NCBI GenBank assembly: GCA_947464365.1
Contig: CANHWS010000058.1
Location: forward strand, 1 to 13,982
Reading direction: 5' to 3'
Source of the DNA: Cytophagaceae bacterium
GTDB lineage: Bacteria > Bacteroidota > Bacteroidia > Cytophagales > Flexibacteraceae
DNA: 13,982 nt
The notes beneath the pieces were generated by a model. It did not search any database and was not told where the DNA came from. It worked only from the letters and a program-made list of their open reading frames with translations. Positions 1 through 6,295 of the stretch are shown in pieces. The position numbers and the translations under genes are program-made. Numbering within the stretch: the stretch's first letter is position 1; each line of letters opens with the position of its first letter.

Positions 1-341
1 GCTCACCACTGGGTTTCAAGGTCGGTGCTGGCCAGATGATCCCTGGTTTTGACAAAGCCGTTGAAGGCATGGCAGTTGGCGAAACCAAAACAGCCACCCT
101 AGCCCCTGCAGAGGCTTATGGTGAGTCTGACCCAGACTACATGATTACCATTCCGCTAACTGAGGTTCCAGAAGACATCACTCCTGAGCTTGGTATGCAA
201 CTCCAGCTTACGGACGAAACTGGCCGCCCTACCAACGTTGTCATTACCGAGATCACAGATCAGCACATCGTCTTGGATGCCAACCATGATTTAGCCGGCA
301 AAACACTTGTATTCGAGATCACATTGGTCAGCATTAACTAG
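1..341 (+). CDS. FKBP-type peptidyl-prolyl cis-trans isomerase, SlyD-like (5' end outside window)
   Basis: The reading frame is open from the left edge (first whole codon at base 3) to a TAG at 339-341, leaving about 112 C-terminal residues. The visible start reads PLGFKVGAGQMIPGFDKAVEG, which is the FKBP-fold segment that precedes the inserted flap domain in SlyD-type prolyl isomerases. The C-terminal NHDLAGKTLVFEITLV matches the end of SlyD-like proteins (NHPLAGKTLTFEV). The expected N-terminal strand of the FKBP domain, perhaps 30 to 50 residues, lies upstream. The enzyme would catalyse prolyl isomerisation and chaperone folding proteins, probably in the cytoplasm as for SlyD. No His/Cys-rich metal-binding tail like that of E. 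coli SlyD follows the conserved C-terminus. The gene ends at a clear terminator. The family call is firm; the exact SlyD subtype is inferred. Confidence 0.9.
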   Translation, partial: SPLGFKVGAGQMIPGFDKAVEGMAVGETKTATLAPAEAYGESDPDYMITIPLTEVPEDITPELGMQLQLTDETGRPTNVVITEITDQHIVLDANHDLAGKTLVFEITLVSIN

Positions 342-386
342 TGCCAAATCGGTTCTAGATACCAATAACATAACACAGATAAAGCG

Positions 387-421
387 AAAGCCGTGACCAC
401 AAGTTGCGGCTTTTATTTTTT
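387..421 (+). terminator. Rho-independent terminator after the FKBP gene
   Basis: A 7-bp stem AAAGCCG (387-393) / CGGCTTT (407-413) encloses a 13-base loop and runs into a T-rich tail TTTTATTTTTT ending at 421. It lies 45 bases after the FKBP stop, between two convergent genes. The A-rich left flank might let it act weakly on the minus strand too, for the HAD gene ending at 468. Confidence 0.75.
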
Positions 422-467
422 GGACCGAAGTAGACTTTATGAGGCGTAGTGGATTACCCCACCCTAA

Positions 468-1196
468 CTAAAGCCCCAAATAACCGGGTAGTTGGTCCCA
501 ATGTGTCAGGACAGCATTTGCATTTGAAGGCTGGGTCTGGTCATGTGCCGGGGCATAATGCACGGCTTGCCAACCTACCTGTTGCGCTCCCCAGACGTCA
601 GCCTCTGGGTTATCACCTATCATTAGGCAGGTGCTAGGTTCTGCCTTGGCAACCTCCATCAAGGCCATAAAAATTTCGGGTTTGGGTTTGGCTGCCTTCA
701 GCTTTTCGCTGGTAATGATGTGTTTGAAGTAGTGATGGATACCCCCTGCATTTAGCTTGGTGTGTTGGGTGTCAGCAAAGCCATTGGTCAGGATATGCAA
801 GTCATATTTACCATACAGTTTGTCTAGCATCTCAATGGCACCTTCCATCAGGTGGGGTTGCTGAGGGCATAGGCTCAGGTAAGTCTGGCCAAAGCCTGCA
901 GGCAAAGTCCTAGGCTGCCAGCCAAGGTGTGACTCCATCAACTCAAATCGGCGGTCCCGTAGTTGCCATTTATGTATTTCTTGTCGGCTATACGCAAGCC
1001 AAACTGCCTCATTCGCTTGCTTAAAGGCTGCCACAAACTGTTCCAAATTAGCTCCTAATCGCTCCAGATCATACTGGTCATACAAATCCGCCAATGTCAA
1101 AGACGAGTTGCGGTCATAGTCCCATAGTGTATGGTCTAGGTCAAAAACAATGTGTCGGATACCAGCTGGGTCTAGTCGCGAATGTGGATAGGTCAT
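468..1196 (-). CDS. HAD-superfamily hydrolase, YjjG-like nucleotidase family
   Basis: A 242-residue haloacid-dehalogenase phosphatase with all four motifs: I, DLDHT at 19-23 (nucleophile D19, acid/base D21); II, LTNG near 136-139; III, K170 in AKPKPEIF; IV, IGDNPEAD at 193-200. A helical cap follows motif I (about 35-115), as in class C1 HADs. The DLDHTLWDYDRNS motif and the length fit Bacteroidota proteins annotated as YjjG-family noncanonical pyrimidine nucleotidases, which in E. coli dephosphorylate modified pyrimidine monophosphates. Substrate is inferred from family only. I chose the ATG at 1196. A TTG start at 1226 would add ten residues that resemble nothing in the family. The gene is divergent from the LysE gene with about 90 bases between their starts. 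It is probably cytoplasmic, as no signal peptide is seen. Confidence 0.85.
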   Translation of the reverse strand: MTYPHSRLDPAGIRHIVFDLDHTLWDYDRNSSLTLADLYDQYDLERLGANLEQFVAAFKQANEAVWLAYSRQEIHKWQLRDRRFELMESHLGWQPRTLPAGFGQTYLSLCPQQPHLMEGAIEMLDKLYGKYDLHILTNGFADTQHTKLNAGGIHHYFKHIITSEKLKAAKPKPEIFMALMEVAKAEPSTCLMIGDNPEADVWGAQQVGWQAVHYAPAHDQTQPSNANAVLTHWDQLPGYLGL

Positions 1197-1288
1197 CTGT
1201 TGCAAGCTAGCTAATGTGATGAACAATCAGCGTTTCATGCCCAAGGTTTTAAGTCTAAGTCTTAGTACATTGGTGCTCAGAAAACGAT

Positions 1289-1909
1289 ATGGAAGCAATT
1301 GGTGGAGGCATTGCATTGGGATTGGTCTTGAGCCTTTTGCTCGGCCCCGTGTTTTTTGCCTTGTTGCAGATTAGCCTAGCACATGGCTTCAGGGCAGGTG
1401 CCAAAATGGTGGCAGGCATTGCAGCTAGTGATGTGTTCTTTATTCTGATCTGCTACTTTGGTCTCGCCCCTATTGCCTCGACCCCGACATTTCAGTACTG
1501 GATGGGTATTATCGGGGGCGGCATCATGATGGCATTTGGACTTGCCTCGGTCCTGAAGCCACCAGCAAATGCTAGTGATGCTGATAAGTCCATCGCTAAA
1601 CTAGATGGATGGAAACTGGTTTTGCGGGCCTTTGTCCTCAATGGACTTAACCCTTTTGTGCTGATCTTTTGGCTCACGACAACAAGTAATGTCATAACCC
1701 GCTATCCTGCGGATCCAATGAATCATTCCCTATTTTTTGTAGGCATGGTCTTGACGGCAATCGGGACTGACCTCGCAAAAGCATACGCTGCCAAACGCCT
1801 TAGTGGTGTGATGAAACCACAACTTTTACGCTACCTCACCATCGGGGTTGGTATTGCCTTAATCATCTTTGGGGCCAGAACAATCTATAAAGTTTGGTAC
1901 ATGATTTAG
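1289..1909 (+). CDS. LysE-family amino-acid or metabolite exporter
   Basis: A 206-residue polytopic membrane protein with about six hydrophobic segments (roughly 5-28, 38-60, 70-90, 110-131, 147-165, 180-200). Family signatures seen are LSLLLGPVFF with the GP pair at 19-20, GFRAG at 33-37, the SD pair at 47-48 in transmembrane segment 2, and NP at 121-122. These mark the LysE/RhtB superfamily of inner-membrane exporters, which expel lysine, arginine, homoserine, threonine or related metabolites by ion exchange. The substrate cannot be read from the sequence, and no LysR-type regulator is adjacent. A weak -7-like TACATTGG at 1266-1273 and a small dyad CTAAG-T-CTTAG at 1255-1265 lie just upstream, but no good -33 element is seen. 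It converges on the ebo-type gene ending at 1937 with only 27 bases between stops. Confidence 0.85.
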   Translation: MEAIGGGIALGLVLSLLLGPVFFALLQISLAHGFRAGAKMVAGIAASDVFFILICYFGLAPIASTPTFQYWMGIIGGGIMMAFGLASVLKPPANASDADKSIAKLDGWKLVLRAFVLNGLNPFVLIFWLTTTSNVITRYPADPMNHSLFFVGMVLTAIGTDLAKAYAAKRLSGVMKPQLLRYLTIGVGIALIIFGARTIYKVWYMI

Positions 1910-1936
1910 GTTAGCAACAGCTATGATACCCTAATA

Positions 1937-3316
1937 TCAGCCCAAAAAGCGACGCATCAGGTCATAGACCTCAGTCGCTGCTATTGTATTCTTACTGATT
2001 TGCTCATGATTCCCAATTAGCACAGGATGATAGGCAGAGTCAGCAGGGATGGCACCATGACTACCCTTGACCAAGGTAGCATCTAGCGGAATAACATCCA
2101 TCAGGTAACGGAAGCCTAGTTTTTTGCGCAGCAGCTTGAGCCCAACTTGAAGCATTGGCACTGGCATCTTGGGGTTGATGAAGAGCTCGACAGGGTCATA
2201 GCCCGGCTTTTTGTGGATATCAACAATACGGGCAAAGTCGGGGGCCTTGGTGTCATCTAACCAATAATAGTAGGTGAACCAAGCATCTTGAGCAGCGACC
2301 ACCACTAGATCGCCTGCCCGTGGGTTATCTAGCCCTGCAACAGTTCGGTCAGTGCCAGACAAAACCTGAGCCACGCCATCTTGCGCTGCAAGCAAGGCTT
2401 TAATGGTCTCAGTTTGGGCTTTGTCCTTGATGTAGATATGGGCTACCTGGTGGTCTGCTACAGCAAAGGCAGGGCTAGCCGGGGCATCGAGCAACTCTCC
2501 TCCATTCTCCTCCCTGATCCTTAGGTATCCCGCTTGGCGTAGCACCCGATTAAGGTGCACAGGGCGGTTAACATTATTAATGCCATATTCGCTGATGACC
2601 CAGACCTGGAGGCCACCGGCTTCTGCATCCGTAATCAAGGTTTTGAGGACCTGATCAAGCTCATTGAGGTCTTGTTGGTTATCAGGATCGCCATCTCCAC
2701 GGCGTTGGAGGCAATAGTCAAGATGGGGCAAATAGACCAAATTAAGGTCTGGTTGCCATTTGCGCTCTGCAATGATGGCCGCTTTAGCCAGCCAAGCCGA
2801 ACTCTGAATGGTTGTCCTTGGGCCCCAATAGTGGAACAAGGGAAACTGCCCCAATTCGGCTTGGAGCTCGTCCCGCCAAACAGGTGGCTCGGTATAGCAG
2901 TCAGGTGCCTTGATGCCATCAGCCCGATATTGTGGCCTTGGGGTGACACTATAGTCTGCCCCCGAATACATATTAAACCACCAACCTGTATTACAGACCT
3001 TGAAATCAGGGTTGGATTGCCGCATTTGGTGCCAGATGTACGGTGCTTGAAGCAGACCATAACTCTGACGCCAAAGGTTGATTTCGGCAATTTCGGGATT
3101 ATACCAGCCATTGCCTACGATACCATGTTGCGATGGGGTTTTGCCAGTAAGGTAGGTCGCTTGGACAGAGCACGTAACCGCAGGCAACATCGGCTGGATG
3201 TTGTTGACTTGTCTTTGTGCGGCCCAGCTACTCAACCATGGCATCTTGACCAGCAGACCTTTGGTGAGGCCTACGACATCGATCAACATCAACCGATTGG
3301 CGGCTTTGCTAGGCAT
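1937..3316 (-). CDS. eboF: Alkaline-phosphatase-superfamily type I phosphodiesterase, EboF-like
   Basis: A 459-residue cytoplasmic-looking protein of the nucleotide pyrophosphatase/phosphodiesterase branch of the alkaline phosphatase superfamily. LIDVVGLT at 11-18 supplies the first metal ligand D13. PAVTCSVQATYLTG at 45-58 holds the expected nucleophile T48. D200 in LPHLDY and H420 in GSHG continue the site. The SEYGI (242-246), HLNR (254-257) and ADHQVAH (287-293) motifs match, as I recall, EboF-type proteins of the ebo cluster, which is needed for export of a scytonemin precursor in cyanobacteria and occurs widely in bacteria. Two canonical metal ligands look replaced (E243/Y244 in place of Asp-His). 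I chose the ATG at 3316; the frame also has a TTG directly before it. It lies 65 bases after uxaC with no promoter seen between, so co-transcription is likely. The superfamily is firm; the EboF label is probable. Confidence 0.8.
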   Translation of the reverse strand: MPSKAANRLMLIDVVGLTKGLLVKMPWLSSWAAQRQVNNIQPMLPAVTCSVQATYLTGKTPSQHGIVGNGWYNPEIAEINLWRQSYGLLQAPYIWHQMRQSNPDFKVCNTGWWFNMYSGADYSVTPRPQYRADGIKAPDCYTEPPVWRDELQAELGQFPLFHYWGPRTTIQSSAWLAKAAIIAERKWQPDLNLVYLPHLDYCLQRRGDGDPDNQQDLNELDQVLKTLITDAEAGGLQVWVISEYGINNVNRPVHLNRVLRQAGYLRIREENGGELLDAPASPAFAVADHQVAHIYIKDKAQTETIKALLAAQDGVAQVLSGTDRTVAGLDNPRAGDLVVVAAQDAWFTYYYWLDDTKAPDFARIVDIHKKPGYDPVELFINPKMPVPMLQVGLKLLRKKLGFRYLMDVIPLDATLVKGSHGAIPADSAYHPVLIGNHEQISKNTIAATEVYDLMRRFLG

Positions 3317-3381
3317 CAATGATAGGGGTTCGATAAGATTTGTGCTGGGTCAGAATATTGGTGTAGCATCTCGGGGTTGAC

Positions 3382-4803
3382 CTAAACCTTTGGCAGATCA
3401 AAGCCGAAATAGTCAGCTGCGTTGTGGTAGCAAATGTTCTCAACCAGCTGACCAAGCCAGATTTCGTCATTGGGCAGCTCGCCATTCTCGACATCGTTGC
3501 CCAATAGGTTACAAAGGATGCGACGGAAATAGTCGTGACGGCTATAGCTCAGGAAGGATCGTGAGTCAGTCAACATACCTACAAAGCGGCTCAGCAAACC
3601 AAAGCTGCTCAGGGCATTCATTTGGTCGATCATGCCTTGTTTTTGGTCTAGGAACCACCAACCAGAGCCATACTGGATTTTGCCAGCCACAGTCCCGTCG
3701 TTATAGTTGCCAATCATAGTGGCGAACAGGGCATTATCGGCCGGGTTGAGGTTGTAAAGGATGGTTTTGGCCAGTTTGTCATTACCATCGAGGCGATCCA
3801 AGAACTTAGCTAGGCTGCGAGCCATTGCAAAGTCGCCGATGGAGTCGAAGCCTGTGTCAGGGCCCAGCTTACCTAGCAGTCGGCTATTGGTGTTGCGGAT
3901 TGCACCTAGGTGGAACTGCTGGATCCAGCCTTTGGCATGGTCTGCCTCGGCAAAATAGACCAACATATAGCTCTTAAACTGCAGGACCTCATGCTGGTGC
4001 AGCTCATAACCATCACGTACCTTGCTGAAGATGCGTTTGATGTCGGCCATAGTGTAGTCCTCAGCATAGACAGTCTCCAGACCATGGTCACTAAGGCGGC
4101 ATCCATTATCATGGAAATGCTGGTGCCTATCTGCTAAAACGTCTAGAAAGGTATTGAGGTCGCGGATGGTATGGCCAGAAACCGACTCTAGTTTGTCAAC
4201 GTAGGCATTAAAGGACACCGCACTTTCTGGCGACATGGCCTTGTCTGGCCGATAGGTAGGCAACACTTGGGTGGCACATCCATCCTGTTTGATTTTTTGG
4301 TGAAAGGCCAAATCATCAGCAGGGTCATCTGTGGTGCAAACGACACGTACCTTGGCTTTCGCCATCAGCCCCTGGACGCTAAACTCTGGTGTCTGAAGCA
4401 AGGCTGTGGTCTGTGCATAGACCTCGTCGGCAGTGGTGCTGTCGAGCAAAACATCAATCCCAAACGGATTTTTAAGCTCCATGTGCGTCCAGTGGTAGAG
4501 TGGATTACGCATGGTATAGGGCACTGTTTTAGCCCACTGGGCAAACTTTTCGGCATCCGTAGCATCCCCAGTGATGAACCGCTCGTTGATCCCATTAGCC
4601 CGCATGGCCCGCCATTTGTAGTGGTCCCCGTCCAGCCAAACTTTGGTAATGGTGCTGAAATTTCGGTCCTCGGCAATAATGTCTGGCTGCAGGTGACAGT
4701 GATAGTCAATGATGGGCATATCAGCTGCATGGTCATGATACAGCTTTTGAGCGGTTTTGGTCTCAAGCAGGAAATGCTCGTTCAGGAAGGGTTTGATGGC
4801 CAT
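3382..4803 (-). CDS. uxaC: Glucuronate (uronate) isomerase
   Basis: A 473-residue protein, almost the same length as E. coli UxaC (470). It begins with FLNEHFLLET and carries IIDYHCHL at 31-38, whose H35 and H37 are the metal-binding His pair at the end of strand 1 in this amidohydrolase-fold family. WLDGDHYKWRAMR (56-68) and NPLYHWTHMEL (100-110) are further UxaC signatures. The enzyme interconverts D-glucuronate and D-fructuronate (or D-galacturonate and D-tagaturonate), the first step of hexuronate catabolism toward KDG. No other hexuronate genes (uxuA, uxuB, kdgK, kdgA) are in the window. Instead it sits between two ebo-family genes, 137 bases after eboE and 65 before eboF. A promoter-like site at 4872-4901 could give it independent expression. 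The ATG at 4803 fits the family N-terminus. Confidence 0.95.
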   Translation of the reverse strand: MAIKPFLNEHFLLETKTAQKLYHDHAADMPIIDYHCHLQPDIIAEDRNFSTITKVWLDGDHYKWRAMRANGINERFITGDATDAEKFAQWAKTVPYTMRNPLYHWTHMELKNPFGIDVLLDSTTADEVYAQTTALLQTPEFSVQGLMAKAKVRVVCTTDDPADDLAFHQKIKQDGCATQVLPTYRPDKAMSPESAVSFNAYVDKLESVSGHTIRDLNTFLDVLADRHQHFHDNGCRLSDHGLETVYAEDYTMADIKRIFSKVRDGYELHQHEVLQFKSYMLVYFAEADHAKGWIQQFHLGAIRNTNSRLLGKLGPDTGFDSIGDFAMARSLAKFLDRLDGNDKLAKTILYNLNPADNALFATMIGNYNDGTVAGKIQYGSGWWFLDQKQGMIDQMNALSSFGLLSRFVGMLTDSRSFLSYSRHDYFRRILCNLLGNDVENGELPNDEIWLGQLVENICYHNAADYFGFDLPKV

Positions 4804-4871
4804 GTCTTGGAGGTAATTCTAAAAGAATCTGGATCCTGGCTTATTGCCTAGTCGATCGTGGTTTGGGAAGT

Positions 4872-4901
4872 CAAATATGGGCCAAAGGCTGCATAATGCA
4901 A
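4872..4901 (-). promoter_or_regulatory. Candidate Bacteroidota-type promoter for uxaC
   Basis: On the minus strand a TTG (4899-4901) is followed after 19 bases by CATATTTG (4872-4879), one base off the -7 consensus TAnnTTTG. The spacing fits the known 17-23 base range. Transcription would start near 4866, giving a leader of about 60 bases to the uxaC ATG. This is a consensus match only. Confidence 0.35.
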
Positions 4902-4940
4902 TATATCCTGTGGCGTATTGTATTGGTTCAGCAGGGATAT

Positions 4941-6140
4941 TTAGGAAGAGGCCTGCCAGACATCTTGTACCCAGTTGAGCTCTCGCGCGATACTTTGCTG
5001 GATCGGTATCTGAAGTTCTGAGGGTAAGATACCCCATGTATAGGTCTCGACCTCTAGGATTGTGCCTGGTATCTGAGCCTTGACGTATTGAATGGCCTCA
5101 GAGACAGCAGCCTGGGTGCTGCTTAGAGGACCAAATTCCTCGCAAAATAGTGGTACGTGGTAATGGGTACGGAGTTCCGACCAGAGGTCAGGGTTTTGGG
5201 TGCACCAGTCGAGGGCAGGGCCGAGGTCCTGAAATCGTTTGATTTTACCATTCGGGAGCAAAACAGCTGCCTGGTGGAGGTAGTTGGGCTCGTCAAATGG
5301 CCTCAGTGCCTCAAGACCATTAGCGTCTTTTGCCACAAGTGCCGCACTTAGCTGCACCCGACCGATAGAGATACCTGCTTGGTCAAGCGCTTTGAGGGCC
5401 TCTACAACTGGGATATGCAGCACAGCGAAGTGGCAAACATCAAAACATATTGCCACGTGGCGCTGCAATAGCTGTAAGGCCTCCTCTTCGTTACACTCGT
5501 AACCCGACATCAGGACCTCTTTGCCATAGACCCAAAGGTATTCCTGAAAGAAAGAAATCGTGTTTTGGAGGTCATCTAGCAGGCCATCTGGCTCTGGCTC
5601 TAGCTCAAGCCGGATTAATTTGCTGGTAGATTGGTTGAGCTTGGCCGCAATAACAACCCAATGACCTAATTGGCGGGCAGCTGTGACGAGCGTTTCCCAT
5701 TGACGCATAGGCTCATCCTGAAACCAAGGAGCATAGCTGATAGGTGAGCTAGAGATACCCCCAACCAAGACCTCATCGGGCAGTATTTTGACCAACAATT
5801 CAGCCAATTGGCAGGTATAGTCCAGCCTAGCCGAGGTGGTCCAATCTGGTTCATGCACTTTGTCTTTGACCACCATTCCATGAAAATCACCGAACGGGAA
5901 CCCATTGATCACAGGAACAGTTAGTCCTTGGTCGGCCAGCCACTGTTCAAATGCCGCCAAATGAGCTGGTTGCGCAAGGTCTTCTGCTGCTGTCGCAGAA
6001 AGCCGCAAACCTAGCTGGGTGAGCGGCCCATAGCTGAGTTTTGCCTGCAAATCCGGGATTTCGGCCTGAAGGCCAGCAAAATGGTCAACCCAAGTAGTAC
6101 CGTGGAAGATATTGGTGCAGAATGTTAGCTGTGGGGACAT
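4941..6140 (-). CDS. eboE: EboE-like metabolite traffic protein (xylose-isomerase-like TIM barrel)
   Basis: A 399-residue protein with the opening LTFCTNIFHGTTWVDHF (5-21), which matches the LTYCTN..H.GE.W start of EboE proteins. Further family-like stretches are NGFPFGDFHG (79-88), VKDKVHEPDWTT (91-102) and GGISSSPISY (127-136). The fold is the AP-endonuclease-2/xylose-isomerase TIM barrel. Candidate metal ligands lie in LELEPEPDG (178-186), CFDVCHF (232-238) and EVETYTWGILP (363-373). EboE belongs to the ebo cluster, implicated in moving a secondary-metabolite precursor out of the cytoplasm in cyanobacteria; its reaction is unknown to me. I chose the ATG at 6140. A TTG start at 6179 would add 13 residues lying across a hairpin and a promoter-like site. 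A terminator for the symporter upstream makes this the first gene of its transcript. Confidence 0.85.
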   Translation of the reverse strand: MSPQLTFCTNIFHGTTWVDHFAGLQAEIPDLQAKLSYGPLTQLGLRLSATAAEDLAQPAHLAAFEQWLADQGLTVPVINGFPFGDFHGMVVKDKVHEPDWTTSARLDYTCQLAELLVKILPDEVLVGGISSSPISYAPWFQDEPMRQWETLVTAARQLGHWVVIAAKLNQSTSKLIRLELEPEPDGLLDDLQNTISFFQEYLWVYGKEVLMSGYECNEEEALQLLQRHVAICFDVCHFAVLHIPVVEALKALDQAGISIGRVQLSAALVAKDANGLEALRPFDEPNYLHQAAVLLPNGKIKRFQDLGPALDWCTQNPDLWSELRTHYHVPLFCEEFGPLSSTQAAVSEAIQYVKAQIPGTILEVETYTWGILPSELQIPIQQSIARELNWVQDVWQASS

Positions 6141-6149
6141 GGGAGGGCC

Positions 6150-6170
6150 AGATTGGCGAATCCCCAATCT
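6150..6170 (-). promoter_or_regulatory. Hairpin at the predicted 5' end of the eboE message
   Basis: Arms AGATTGG (6150-6156) and CCAATCT (6164-6170) enclose a 7-base loop. The arms are perfect over 7 bp. The hairpin ends 9 bases before the chosen eboE ATG and begins about where the predicted transcript would start. It may affect mRNA stability or translation start. Confidence 0.35.
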
Positions 6171-6175
6171 CCCCT

Positions 6176-6207
6176 GCAATATACAACCCAGCCTACCCCT
6201 AGCGCAA
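6176..6207 (-). promoter_or_regulatory. Candidate promoter for eboE
   Basis: On the minus strand TTG (6205-6207) is followed after 21 bases by TATATTGC (6176-6183). This matches TAnnTT of the Bacteroidota -7 box but has GC where TG is expected. It lies directly between the symporter terminator and the eboE start, where a promoter would be needed. Confidence 0.3.
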
Positions 6208-6226
6208 GTAGAGCCTTATGGTCGGG

Positions 6227-6262
6227 ACTAAAATAACGAAGCCCAGCATTAACTGGGCTTCG
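6227..6262 (-). terminator. Rho-independent terminator of the symporter gene
   Basis: A perfect 10-bp stem CGAAGCCCAG (6237-6246) / CTGGGCTTCG (6253-6262) has a 6-base loop. Read on the minus strand it runs into TTATTTTAGT (6236-6227). It begins 34 bases after the symporter stop codon, so the symporter and the eboE block are probably separate transcripts. Confidence 0.85.
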
Positions 6263-6295
6263 TAAGGATACAAACATGGTCAATCGGAAAGGCGA

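Noticed and set aside
2555..3322. A 255-codon open frame on the plus strand antisense to the EboF-like gene
   Set aside because: It is fully overlapped by a gene with clear superfamily motifs, its translation shows no recognisable domain, and a long antisense frame is a common by-product of codon bias.
4267..4851. A 194-codon plus-strand open frame antisense to uxaC
   Set aside because: UxaC is unambiguous on the other strand; the antisense product has no family-like motifs.
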